Below are positions 27,941-36,132 of a stretch of 64,000 nt of DNA, piece after piece. The notes under the pieces were generated by a model that was not told the origin of the DNA, did not search any database, and was given only the letters and a program-made list of their open reading frames with translations. Position numbers and translations under genes: made by a program. Source of the DNA: Euzebyella marina (lineage in GTDB: Bacteria; Bacteroidota; Bacteroidia; Flavobacteriales; Flavobacteriaceae); NCBI RefSeq assembly GCF_014855515.1, contig NZ_JACYFK010000001.1, positions 682,001-746,000 of the forward strand, in the 5' to 3' direction. Position 1 is the first letter of the stretch, and each line of letters begins with the position of its first letter.

Positions 27941-28354
27941 ATGAAAGATTATGTTGAACATCAAGTAAAGTCAAAGTTTGAAAGGGTAGTAAAAAAGGTT
28001 TTCAAGATCATATGTATCTGCATCTTGGTCTTTCTCTTTCTTTTATTGTTCGGGTACGGGTTTATGTACCTATGGAATTGGCTCATGCCAGATATATTCG
28101 GCCTTAAGACTATAACCTATTGGCAGGCAGTCGGTATTTTGGTCTTGGCCAAAATATTGTTCGGTGGTTTTAGCGGACGCAAATCAGGAAAGGGCAAACC
28201 ATCTAGAAAAAAATGTGGCCCGGGACGAAAAATGAAGTTAAAGAGCGATTTCTCTAAATGGAAACACTATGACAGCTTTTGGCAAGAAGAGGGCGAACAG
28301 GCTTACAACGACTTTGTAGCCCGTAAAACCCAAGAGAATAACGACACCAACTGA
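27941..28354 (+). CDS. Small basic membrane protein downstream of the sigma factor
   Basis: A 137-residue protein with no family I can name. The start at 27941 (MKDYVEHQVKSKFERV) is preferred over the frame opening inside the sigma gene. An N-terminal amphipathic basic segment is followed by two membrane helices (about residues 24-48 and 61-78), then a strongly basic linker (GGFSGRKSGKGKPSRKKCGPGRK) and an acidic/aromatic tail (FSKWKHYDSFWQEEGEQAYNDF). Both ends probably face the cytosol. Ten bases separate it from the sigma gene. It could hold the sigma factor at the membrane, but it has no recognisable anti-sigma (zinc-binding ASD) motif, so that remains inference. Confidence 0.6.
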   Translation: MKDYVEHQVKSKFERVVKKVFKIICICILVFLFLLLFGYGFMYLWNWLMPDIFGLKTITYWQAVGILVLAKILFGGFSGRKSGKGKPSRKKCGPGRKMKLKSDFSKWKHYDSFWQEEGEQAYNDFVARKTQENNDTN

Positions 28355-28384
28355 GCGTTCGCGTTAAAAAATTGTAAAACCTAA

Positions 28385-28410
28385 GAAACTTTTTATGTTT
28401 TTAAAGTTTC
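28385..28410. promoter_or_regulatory. Inverted repeat, candidate TetR operator
   Basis: Perfect eight-base arms GAAACTTT (28385-28392) and AAAGTTTC (28403-28410) are ten bases apart, just upstream of the -7 box of the TetR-efflux operon. Size and place fit autoregulation by the TetR protein encoded next. Confidence 0.55.
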
Positions 28411-28416
28411 CTAGAG

Positions 28417-28424
28417 TATATTTG
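28417..28424 (+). promoter_or_regulatory. -7 box (TATATTTG) of the TetR-RND operon
   Basis: Exact match to TAnnTTTG, nine bases before the ATG at 28434; TTTA sits at the -33 distance inside the inverted repeat. The transcript would start only a few bases before the start codon, which excludes the in-frame ATG at 28395. Confidence 0.55.
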
Positions 28425-28433
28425 CCGCTCATT

Positions 28434-29039
28434 ATGAAAGAAAAGATTCTAGAAAAAGCGGGAGATATGTTCTTGACACTTGGTTTCAAGAGCGTTACGA
28501 TGGATGACCTTGCTCAACAAATGGGCATATCTAAAAAGACGATTTATACCCATTTTGAAAATAAGACCAAATTGGTTGCGGCCTGTACCCACCACCTCTT
28601 CGAAGTTATTTCTGGTGGCATCGATGGTATTTGCGCCCTTAATAAAAATCCCATAGAAGAACTTTATGAGATCAAAAAATATGTAATGCAATTCTTGAAA
28701 GATGAAAAATCATCACCGCAGTACCAATTGCAAAAATATTATCCCAAGATTTATTCTGAAATGCGAGAGAACCAATACTGCAAAATGAAAACTTGCGTGG
28801 TAGACAATATTCAGAGAGGTTTAGACCAGGGTTTTTATAGGGAAAACCTTAACGTTGAATTTATCTCACGAATCTATTATGCAGGTGGTGTAATCATTAA
28901 GGATCACGCGCTTTTTCCACCCGATAAGTTCTCGCATGCACAACTTATGGATGATTTTTTGGAATATCATTTACGCGGAATTGTAACACCTAAAGGAAGA
29001 AAGATACTAAATACAATAATCAACTCTAATCAAGAATAG
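28434..29039 (+). CDS. TetR/AcrR-family transcriptional regulator
   Basis: A 201-residue repressor, first gene of an efflux operon. Residues 1-50 form the TetR DNA-binding domain (KEKILEKAGDMFLTLGFKSVTMDDLAQQMGISKKTIYTHFENKTKL, given here only to show the helix-turn-helix at about 20-42). The remaining helices form the ligand and dimer domain, with FISRIYYAGGVIIKDH in the C-terminal part. An upstream ATG at 28395 is in frame but lies within the inverted repeat 28385-28410 and before the -7 box, so the start at 28434 is chosen. TolC, adaptor and RND genes follow within 1-20 bases, so it most likely controls a drug or lipid efflux pump and itself. Confidence 0.88.
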   Translation: MKEKILEKAGDMFLTLGFKSVTMDDLAQQMGISKKTIYTHFENKTKLVAACTHHLFEVISGGIDGICALNKNPIEELYEIKKYVMQFLKDEKSSPQYQLQKYYPKIYSEMRENQYCKMKTCVVDNIQRGLDQGFYRENLNVEFISRIYYAGGVIIKDHALFPPDKFSHAQLMDDFLEYHLRGIVTPKGRKILNTIINSNQE

Positions 29040-29040
29040 A

Positions 29041-30399
29041 ATGCAAAAGTATATTCTAAACCTATTCATACTTTTCTTATCGGTGACGGCTTTGGCCCAA
29101 GAACCAGAATTAAAGACTTATAGCTTCACTCTGGAAGAGGCTATCGAGTTTGCCTTAGAAAACAATTACAGCGCCATCAATTCAGATAGAGATTTGGTTG
29201 ACGCCCGTAAACAAAAATGGGAAACTATTGCTGACGGTTTACCACAGATCAATGGTTCGGTCAGTTATCAAAACCAGCTAAAGCAGCCTGTTTCGTTACT
29301 ACCTGCCGAACTGGCGGGCGGCGAACCCGGAACTTTTATTCCCGTGGTTTTTGGTCAACCCCAACAAATGACGGCCACAGCGACCCTCACACAAAAAATA
29401 TTTGACGGCTCGTACATCGTTGGCGTACAGGCCACCAAGTCATTTTTGAGTTATAGCGCCAATAATAATGAAAAAACTGACCAAGATGTTCGCAAGGCCG
29501 TTGTTGAGGCTTATGGCAACGTGCTTCTGGCAAAAGAAAGTGTTGCGATTTTCGAAAAGAACAAAGGTACTCTAGAGAACAATCTTTTTGAAACGCAAAA
29601 ACTTTTCGAAAACGGGCTTAGCGATGAAGAGAGTGTTGAACAACTGCAGATAACATTATCATCTGTAGACAACCAATTGAAAAATGCAGTAAGATTAGAG
29701 AATATTACCCTTCAGATGCTCAACCTCGTAATGGGTATCGCTATCGACGCCCCTACTCAATTAGAGGAAGACCTTGATGCCCTTGCTGTAAAACAAATCG
29801 ATTTTGAATTGATGGAAACTGAATTCAACATTGAAAACAATGTTGATTACAAGATGGCCATAAATTTGACTGAGCAGCGCTTCTTTGAGTGGAAATTGGC
29901 CCGTAGCCGTGCTCTGCCCACGCTAAGTTCATTTGTAAATTATGGAAGCTCTTCGTTTGCCGATAAATTTGATTTTTTCAGTAGTGATCAAGATTGGTTC
30001 GACTCTTCGGTTCTAGGGTTTGATTTAAGCATACCCTTGTTCAGTTCAGGAAAAAGAAGCGCGAGTACCGCAAGGGCGAAAATTGCTCTAGAAAAAGCAA
30101 AAACCCAGCTTTCAGAGGCCGAAGAGCAAATACGTCTTCAACTCGAACAAGCCAAAAGTAATTACATACTTTCCATTGAGGAGTATAACACGGCCAAAGA
30201 AAACTTAGGTCTTGCCGAACGTATTGAAAACAAGAACCAAATAAAATATACCGAGGGCTTGGCAAGCAGTTTCGATTTGAGGCAAGCACAAACCCAACTT
30301 TATGATGCTCAATCAGGTTACTTGCAGTCAATGGTCGAAGTAATCAACAAAAAAACTGAATTGGAGCTCATCTTGAATGACCCAGAAAAACAACTCTAA
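29041..30399 (+). CDS. TolC-family outer-membrane efflux channel
   Basis: A 452-residue outer-membrane factor that forms the exit duct of the RND pump encoded in the same operon. The signal peptide ends ALA before Q20. Two repeats follow, each with long helices: the first begins FTLEEAIEFALENNYSAINSDRD, and the second contains DLSIPLFSSGKRSASTARAKIALEKAK, the usual OEP pattern (GxR-x7-A), and ends YTEGLASSFDLRQAQTQLYDAQSGYL. The ATG follows the TetR stop after one base, so the genes are cotranscribed. No unusual features. Confidence 0.9.
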   Translation: MQKYILNLFILFLSVTALAQEPELKTYSFTLEEAIEFALENNYSAINSDRDLVDARKQKWETIADGLPQINGSVSYQNQLKQPVSLLPAELAGGEPGTFIPVVFGQPQQMTATATLTQKIFDGSYIVGVQATKSFLSYSANNNEKTDQDVRKAVVEAYGNVLLAKESVAIFEKNKGTLENNLFETQKLFENGLSDEESVEQLQITLSSVDNQLKNAVRLENITLQMLNLVMGIAIDAPTQLEEDLDALAVKQIDFELMETEFNIENNVDYKMAINLTEQRFFEWKLARSRALPTLSSFVNYGSSSFADKFDFFSSDQDWFDSSVLGFDLSIPLFSSGKRSASTARAKIALEKAKTQLSEAEEQIRLQLEQAKSNYILSIEEYNTAKENLGLAERIENKNQIKYTEGLASSFDLRQAQTQLYDAQSGYLQSMVEVINKKTELELILNDPEKQL

Positions 30400-30419
30400 A
30401 AACAACAACCCTTTTTAAG

Positions 30420-31586
30420 ATGAAAAAAGCAATATACTTATTAACCATTCTGCTAGTCGCGGTTGCATGTGGCAGCAAAGAACAATCTTTAGAGAGTCTT
30501 ATTTCGCAAGGTGACCTTGCCGCCCTAAGGGCTAAAAAATCAGAAATTTCTGAGCAGCAAAAGCAAATCGAATCTCAAATAAGAAGATTGGATTCCGCCA
30601 TTGCCCTCAAATCTGGCAGTGAAAAGCTTCCGTTGGTGAATACCATTGAAGCGGAAGCACAGAAGTTCAATCATTATTTAGAACTTCAAGGTGATGTTAG
30701 CACCAAGCAAAATGTGCTCATCTATCCTGAAATGTCCGGAACGCTTCAAAGAGTTTATGTAAAAGAAGGCCAGAGAGTCAACAAAGGTCAAACCTTGGCT
30801 GTTATCGATGACGGCGGTATGGGAAGCCAGTTGTCTCAACTTAAAACCCAAGCCGAATTGGCCAAGACCACATACGAAAGAAGAAAAAGACTTTGGGATC
30901 AAAAAATAGGTTCAGAAATTGAGTACCTGTCAGCCAAAACAGAATACGAAGCGGCCCAAGATGCCATTAAACAATCGGAGAGCCAATTAGGTAAATCAAC
31001 GATAAGAGCTCCTTTCTCAGGTATTATTGACGATGTCATCAAAGACCAAGGTACGGTTGTTACTCCCGGCCCAGGTTCAGAGGTGTTTAGAATTGTTAAC
31101 CTTTCAGACATGTACATCAAAGTTGATGTTCCTGAGACCTATTTAGGCGCTGTATCTGAAGGTAAGCAAGCACTGGTCTATTTTCCGGTTCTCGGTGACA
31201 GCATAACCACTAAGGTGCGTCAAACTGGTAATTTCATCAACCCTTCGAACCGTTCATTTAGTGTCGAAATTCCCGTACCGAACAAAAACGGAACCATCAA
31301 GCCCAACCTCACGGCAAAGGTTAGTTTAAACGATTATACAAGCGAAGGAGCGATTCTTATACCATCCAGTATAATATCGGAGAACGCTGAAGGTGAGCAG
31401 TATGTTTACGTAGCTGCTGAGCCAAACGAAGATGAAGAGGCCGTGGTAAGCAGAACTATCATTACTACCGGTAAAACCCAGAACGGACAGGTAGAAGTTC
31501 TTACCGGTCTAAATAACGGAGACCATATTATCAAAGAAGGCGCCAGAAGCGTTAAAGATGGTCAGAAAGTAAAAATCAAAAACTAG
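30420..31586 (+). CDS. RND efflux periplasmic adaptor lipoprotein (AcrA/MexE-like)
   Basis: A 388-residue membrane-fusion lipoprotein. The signal ends VAVAC (C17) followed by GSKEQ. A coiled-coil segment (about 30-62, rich in Q/K/E) precedes the lipoyl halves: VLIYPEMSGTLQRVYVKEGQRVNKGQTLAVID and IRAPFSGIIDDVIKDQGTVVTPG. An alpha-hairpin (about 125-185), a beta-barrel domain (about 205-290) and a membrane-proximal domain follow. It links the RND permease to the TolC-type channel. It lies 20 bases after the TolC gene and six before the RND gene. Confidence 0.9.
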   Translation: MKKAIYLLTILLVAVACGSKEQSLESLISQGDLAALRAKKSEISEQQKQIESQIRRLDSAIALKSGSEKLPLVNTIEAEAQKFNHYLELQGDVSTKQNVLIYPEMSGTLQRVYVKEGQRVNKGQTLAVIDDGGMGSQLSQLKTQAELAKTTYERRKRLWDQKIGSEIEYLSAKTEYEAAQDAIKQSESQLGKSTIRAPFSGIIDDVIKDQGTVVTPGPGSEVFRIVNLSDMYIKVDVPETYLGAVSEGKQALVYFPVLGDSITTKVRQTGNFINPSNRSFSVEIPVPNKNGTIKPNLTAKVSLNDYTSEGAILIPSSIISENAEGEQYVYVAAEPNEDEEAVVSRTIITTGKTQNGQVEVLTGLNNGDHIIKEGARSVKDGQKVKIKN

Positions 31587-31592
31587 ACATCG

Positions 31593-34500
31593 ATGAGCAA
31601 AATAAAAAAGAACGCCGATAAGGAATTTAAATTATCGTCATGGGCCATCGATAATCCTTCGGTTATCTATGTAATGATCGGTATTTTCCTTTGGCTAGGG
31701 TTTTCGGCCTATATGGCTATGCCCAGGGAAGATTTCCCTGAAATCGTTGAGACCAAAATCTACATTAGTACTCCCTACCCTGGGAACACGGCAGAGGATA
31801 TTGAAAGACTGATTACCGACCCTCTTGAAGATCGATTAAAAAACGTCAGTAACGTAGTTGAAATTACCTCGACCTCACAAGAAGATTATGCAATCATAAC
31901 GGTTGAATTTGATGAGGAAATCACCGTTGAACAGGCCAAGCAAAAGGTCAAAGATGAAGTAGACGGGGAAAAGGCGAGTGAAGATTGGCCTACTTTTAAC
32001 GGCGCCAAAGTAGAACCGAATGTGTTCGACCTGAACTTCTCTGAAGAAGTACCCATAATGAACATCAATTTCACAGGTGATTATACCGTAGAAAAACTTA
32101 AGGAGTTCGCAGAGCACCTACAAGATGAAATTGAAGACCTTCCTGAAATAAAGAAGGCCGATATTAGAGGTGCACAAGAGAAAGAGGTAGAGGTGGCCGT
32201 TGATATTTATAAAATGATGGCTGCGAAGGTGAGCTTTCAAGATGTACTTAATGCCATTTCTAACGGTAACATGACCATGTCTGCCGGTAACCTCAAAACG
32301 AGCGGCCAACGTAGAACCATCAGAATCCTTGGGGAAATCGACAAGCCCAAAGAACTGGAGAATTTTGTAGTAAAATCAGAAAACGGTGCCGTTTACTTAA
32401 AGGATATTGCAGCCATAAGTTTTGAGGAGCAAGACAAAACCACATTTGCTCGTGAGTTCGGTGATAATGTGGTTATGTTGGATGTAAAGAAACGTGCCGG
32501 TAGAAATGCCATTTCAGCGGCCGACCAGATCAAGGAAATAGTTAAAGAAGAGTTGGCTAATTACTATCCGCCGGACTTACACATTTCTATCGCGAACGAT
32601 TCATCTACCAGAACATTGAACCAAGTAGATGATTTGGTTAACAATATCATCTTCGGAATTATCTTAGTAGTAACCGTACTGATGTTCTTCTTGGGCTTTA
32701 GAAATGCGCTTTTCGTAGGCTTTGCGATACCTATGTCAATGTTTATGTCATTCGTCATCTTAAACCTGCTTGGCTACACCTTGAACACAATGATACTGTT
32801 CGGTATGATCATGGGCCTTGGTATGCTGGTTGACAACGGTATTGTGGTGGTTGAAAACGTTTATCGCTTAATGGATGAGGGCATGTCTCGCACCGAAGCT
32901 GCGAAAAAGGGTATTGGTGAGATCGCTTTTCCTATTATCATATCAACAGCGACCACCGTGGCAGCGTTTGTTCCGTTAGGTCTTTGGCCAGGTATCTTTG
33001 GCCAGTTTATGATTTACTTCCCGATTACGTTATCGGTGGTATTGGGTTCTTCGCTCTTCGTGGCCATATTCATGAACTCTATGTTGGTATCACAATTTAT
33101 GAGTACCGATGAAAAAGAATTGACAAGAAAACAGCTGATCAGACTCACCTTGATTTTAGGTGGCTTCGGACTTCTATTCCTGATATTCGGTGGTGCGCTG
33201 AGAGGTCTAGGGTCGGTATTGATTTTAACAGCTCTTATGTTCTGGGTATATAAATATGCCATTAAAGGAGCAGCGGTCAATTTTCAGAAGAAAACCATGT
33301 CACGCTTCGAGAATTGGTATGAAAAGAGGTTAAAGCATGCTTTAAGGGGCCGCAATGTATATTGGTACTTCAGCATTACCTTTTTGATGTTAATTGGTGT
33401 ATTTATGCTATTCGGCGCTTCATTGGGCAGTGGCAGAACGAAAGTAGAGTTCTTCCCTGACAATAAGCCTAACGAAATCTATGTGTACATAGAATATCCG
33501 CAAGGAACCGCCATAGAAAAGACCAATGAAATTACCCAAGATATAGAGAATAGGGTCTACGAGGTATTGGACAATTCGGAATACAAGAAAGACGGTGAAA
33601 ATTTTATGGTTGCCTCTGCAGTATCGGTTGTTGGCGAAGGAGCAGGAAACCCGCTCACGGATGGTGGATCATCTGCCGAAATGCCTCATAAAGGTAAGGT
33701 AACCGTTAACTTTAGCGAATACAAGTTCAGAAACGGTATTAACACCGAAGATATTAGGGCAAGGGTTCAATCTGCTCTTGAAGGCATCTACCCCGGTGTT
33801 GCTATTTCCGTTGAAAAAGATGCCAATGGCCCACCAGCAGGCTACCCTATCAACATCGAACTTGAAGGGAAGGATTATGACCAATTAATCAATACAGCCG
33901 AAGACATTAGAAACTTTATCAACACCAAGAATATCGGTGGTATTGAAGAGCTAAAGATTGATGTAAACAAGGGCAAACCCTCAATGCAGGTTATTGTAGA
34001 TAGGGAAAAAGCCGGTGAACTAGGTGTTGCCGTAGGTCAAGTAGGTAATCAGTTGAGAAGGTCGCTGTTCGGAGAGAAAGCAGGAGTTTTCAAAGAAGAA
34101 GGTGAAGATTATGATATCAATGTGCGCTTCAACGAAGATTTACGGTATAACAAAAGTGCTCTGTTTAATCAAAATATCATTTTTAGGGATGCTGCAAGCG
34201 GGCAAATCAAAGAAATACCTATCTCTGCAGTAGCAAAAGAAAAGAATACCTCTGCATTTAGCGCCATTAAGCACAGAGATGGTGAAAGGGTGGTAACTGT
34301 TTACTCAGGTCTTAAACCAGGGTTTACAGATGCCGGTGCCATTGTTGCCGAGATTCAAAAAGAAATGGAAGATTTCAAAGGTGTGCCTGAGGATATCAAA
34401 ATTGATTACACTGGGCAACTTGAAGAGCAGAACAAGCAACAAATGTTTTTGATCGGGGCTTTCTTCTCCGGACTCGGGCTGATCATGCTTATTTTGATTT

Positions 34501-35096
34501 TCCAGTTTGGCGGTATCTCCAAGCCTTTGATTATCATGATTGCCATATTCTTAAGCTTTATCGGGGTGTTTGGTGGATTGATGCTTACAGGATGGTCATT
34601 CGTAATAATGATGACCATGATGGGTATTATCTCGCTTGCAGGTATTGTGGTCAACAACGGGGTGGTACTCTTGGATTACACTCAAATTTTAGTAGACCGG
34701 AAAAAGGTGAAATTGGGTATGGACGATAGTGACTTGTTAACTTTAAAAGATGCTACCTCAGCCATAGTTCAAGGTGGAAAAGCGAGGTTGAGACCTGTAA
34801 TACTTACAGCAATCACCACCGTACTTGGTCTTATACCGTTGGCCATTGGTCTGAACATAGATTTCTTCTCATTGTTCTCAGAATTCAACCCGAAAATCTA
34901 TGTGGGCGGTGACAACGTGGTATTCTGGGGTCCACTGGCATGGACAGTTATCTTCGGATTATTGGTAGCAACCTTTCTTACATTAATAATTGTACCTGTT
35001 TTATTCAATATTGTATATAGAATAAAGATCTGGGTAAGGGGAACTAATAAGAAAACTGAAAAGGTAGAAACACCAACGGCAGAAGTTATTGCATAA
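31593..35096 (+). CDS. RND efflux permease (AcrB/MexF-like)
   Basis: A 1167-residue inner-membrane pump driven by protons. Two halves each hold one membrane helix, a large periplasmic domain and five further helices. The helix-4 signature GMIMGLGMLVDNGIVVVENV keeps one acidic residue where AcrB has Asp-Asp (second is Asn); this D-N pattern also occurs in other Bacteroidota pumps. The second-half counterpart GIISLAGIVVNNGVVLLDY is conserved. It is longer than AcrB (about 1050), with extra residues around 505-560 forming further hydrophobic segments and in the last loop (FSEFNPKIYVGGDNVVFWG). It closes the TetR-TolC-adaptor-RND operon, followed by a strong terminator. Substrate unknown. Confidence 0.92.
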   Translation: MSKIKKNADKEFKLSSWAIDNPSVIYVMIGIFLWLGFSAYMAMPREDFPEIVETKIYISTPYPGNTAEDIERLITDPLEDRLKNVSNVVEITSTSQEDYAIITVEFDEEITVEQAKQKVKDEVDGEKASEDWPTFNGAKVEPNVFDLNFSEEVPIMNINFTGDYTVEKLKEFAEHLQDEIEDLPEIKKADIRGAQEKEVEVAVDIYKMMAAKVSFQDVLNAISNGNMTMSAGNLKTSGQRRTIRILGEIDKPKELENFVVKSENGAVYLKDIAAISFEEQDKTTFAREFGDNVVMLDVKKRAGRNAISAADQIKEIVKEELANYYPPDLHISIANDSSTRTLNQVDDLVNNIIFGIILVVTVLMFFLGFRNALFVGFAIPMSMFMSFVILNLLGYTLNTMILFGMIMGLGMLVDNGIVVVENVYRLMDEGMSRTEAAKKGIGEIAFPIIISTATTVAAFVPLGLWPGIFGQFMIYFPITLSVVLGSSLFVAIFMNSMLVSQFMSTDEKELTRKQLIRLTLILGGFGLLFLIFGGALRGLGSVLILTALMFWVYKYAIKGAAVNFQKKTMSRFENWYEKRLKHALRGRNVYWYFSITFLMLIGVFMLFGASLGSGRTKVEFFPDNKPNEIYVYIEYPQGTAIEKTNEITQDIENRVYEVLDNSEYKKDGENFMVASAVSVVGEGAGNPLTDGGSSAEMPHKGKVTVNFSEYKFRNGINTEDIRARVQSALEGIYPGVAISVEKDANGPPAGYPINIELEGKDYDQLINTAEDIRNFINTKNIGGIEELKIDVNKGKPSMQVIVDREKAGELGVAVGQVGNQLRRSLFGEKAGVFKEEGEDYDINVRFNEDLRYNKSALFNQNIIFRDAASGQIKEIPISAVAKEKNTSAFSAIKHRDGERVVTVYSGLKPGFTDAGAIVAEIQKEMEDFKGVPEDIKIDYTGQLEEQNKQQMFLIGAFFSGLGLIMLILIFQFGGISKPLIIMIAIFLSFIGVFGGLMLTGWSFVIMMTMMGIISLAGIVVNNGVVLLDYTQILVDRKKVKLGMDDSDLLTLKDATSAIVQGGKARLRPVILTAITTVLGLIPLAIGLNIDFFSLFSEFNPKIYVGGDNVVFWGPLAWTVIFGLLVATFLTLIIVPVLFNIVYRIKIWVRGTNKKTEKVETPTAEVIA

Positions 35097-35113
35097 ACTT
35101 AACCCCAAGTTTT

Positions 35114-35148
35114 AAAAAGCCCTAGATTAATTATCCGGGGCTTTTTTT
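35114..35148. terminator. Terminator of the RND operon, also usable by the DUF4184 gene
   Basis: AAAAAGCCC (35114-35122) pairs with GGGCTTTTT (35138-35146), followed by TTT on the plus strand and preceded by A-rich sequence, so it can act in both directions between convergent genes. Confidence 0.8.
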
Positions 35149-35932
35149 ATTTCTTTCGTTGTTGTTTGGAAGAACGGTCAACTTCCACATTAATAGGTTT
35201 CATTCGATTTAATCGAGGCTCGTTCGGGTAGTATAGCCAGTCAAAAATAGAAGCTAATAATAATCCGCCCATAAAGGCGCAAAGAGAAGAAACTATCCAA
35301 TCATCAAAGCTTATTCGGGTCGCTCCATTAAACCTTAAATACATAATTCCGGAAGCGACCATCATAATGCATAGCCAATAAATCTCCTTTCTTCGGTTTG
35401 AGGGAAAATATTTTCTAAAAGGTAGCTTGTGAAAAAATAGTAACAAAGCTAAAGCCCCAAGAAGACTAAAACCATATTGAAGTACGAAGTACAAAGGCAT
35501 GCCTTTAAAAGGAATTTCCAAGAAAGGCATCCATTCAACAAAAATACCGTGCTTGTGCGTAAAGGCATCCCAAAACAAATGACCCAAATTGCCAAGAATT
35601 ATAGAAATAATCACCTTCAAGACATTACGTTTAAAGTAATCGTTCCAATCAAAGTTCAAAAATGGTCTTAACCTCTTTTCAAAATAAGGTGGCAGGTTCA
35701 ATATCAGGGCTTTTCGTATAACATTGTGATATAGAAATATCAAGACAATTGACAGTGGTAAATTCAGCCAGAGCATGGGCAAAAGACTATGTCCGAAAAT
35801 CACATGGGCCTTCATAAGAAGAATGAACTCAAAGTCGGGCACCATACTGCCCATAATGAGCCCCGAAGCCGAAAAGTATCTACTTTTCAACAAAGGAATG
35901 ATCAAAGCCGGATGTGAACCAGTAAATGGCAT
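35147..35932 (-). CDS. DUF4184 family membrane protein
   Basis: A 261-residue polytopic inner-membrane protein. The start MPFTGSHPALIIPLL and GSMVPDFEF match DUF4184, as does GNLGHLFWDAFTHKHG in the middle, where His and Asp residues resemble membrane metal-dependent hydrolases of the YdjM/LexA-regulated group. About six to seven helices are predicted, ending with a basic cytosolic tail (VEVDRSSKQQRKK). No function is established. It is a single gene, transcribed towards the end of the RND operon. A good promoter lies upstream (35954-35985). Confidence 0.85.
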   Translation of the reverse strand: MPFTGSHPALIIPLLKSRYFSASGLIMGSMVPDFEFILLMKAHVIFGHSLLPMLWLNLPLSIVLIFLYHNVIRKALILNLPPYFEKRLRPFLNFDWNDYFKRNVLKVIISIILGNLGHLFWDAFTHKHGIFVEWMPFLEIPFKGMPLYFVLQYGFSLLGALALLLFFHKLPFRKYFPSNRRKEIYWLCIMMVASGIMYLRFNGATRISFDDWIVSSLCAFMGGLLLASIFDWLYYPNEPRLNRMKPINVEVDRSSKQQRKK

Positions 35933-35953
35933 AGCGTTTTTTTAATCAGGAAT

Positions 35954-35985
35954 CAAAATTAAATGGAATCCTTCATATAAGACAA
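35954..35985 (-). promoter_or_regulatory. Promoter of the DUF4184 gene
   Basis: On the minus strand TTG (35983-35985) and TAATTTTG (35954-35961) are 21 bases apart, matching the Bacteroidota -33/-7 arrangement. The ATG is 21 bases beyond the -7 box. Confidence 0.6.
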
Positions 35986-36076
35986 CGAAACAAATGCCGT
36001 AAATGTTATGTTTTATTTATTTTTTAGCATTTCTTATGAAATGCCCCGCTTTGTTATGATTTCCTTTAAAAAATTA

Positions 36077-36106
36077 GAAAGGCCTGATAATAACATCAGG
36101 CCTTTC
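36077..36106 (-). terminator. Terminator after the second SusC/SusD pair
   Basis: GAAAGGCCTGAT and ATCAGGCCTTTC form a perfect 12-base stem with a six-base loop. On the minus strand it is followed by TAATTTTTT. It begins 27 bases after the SusD stop. Confidence 0.88.
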
Positions 36107-36132
36107 ATCTAATTTAACACATTGTGAATTAA

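Noticed and set aside
28395-28433. Upstream in-frame ATG for the TetR gene
   Set aside because: It lies in the inverted repeat and before the -7 box, and would add 13 residues not typical of the family.
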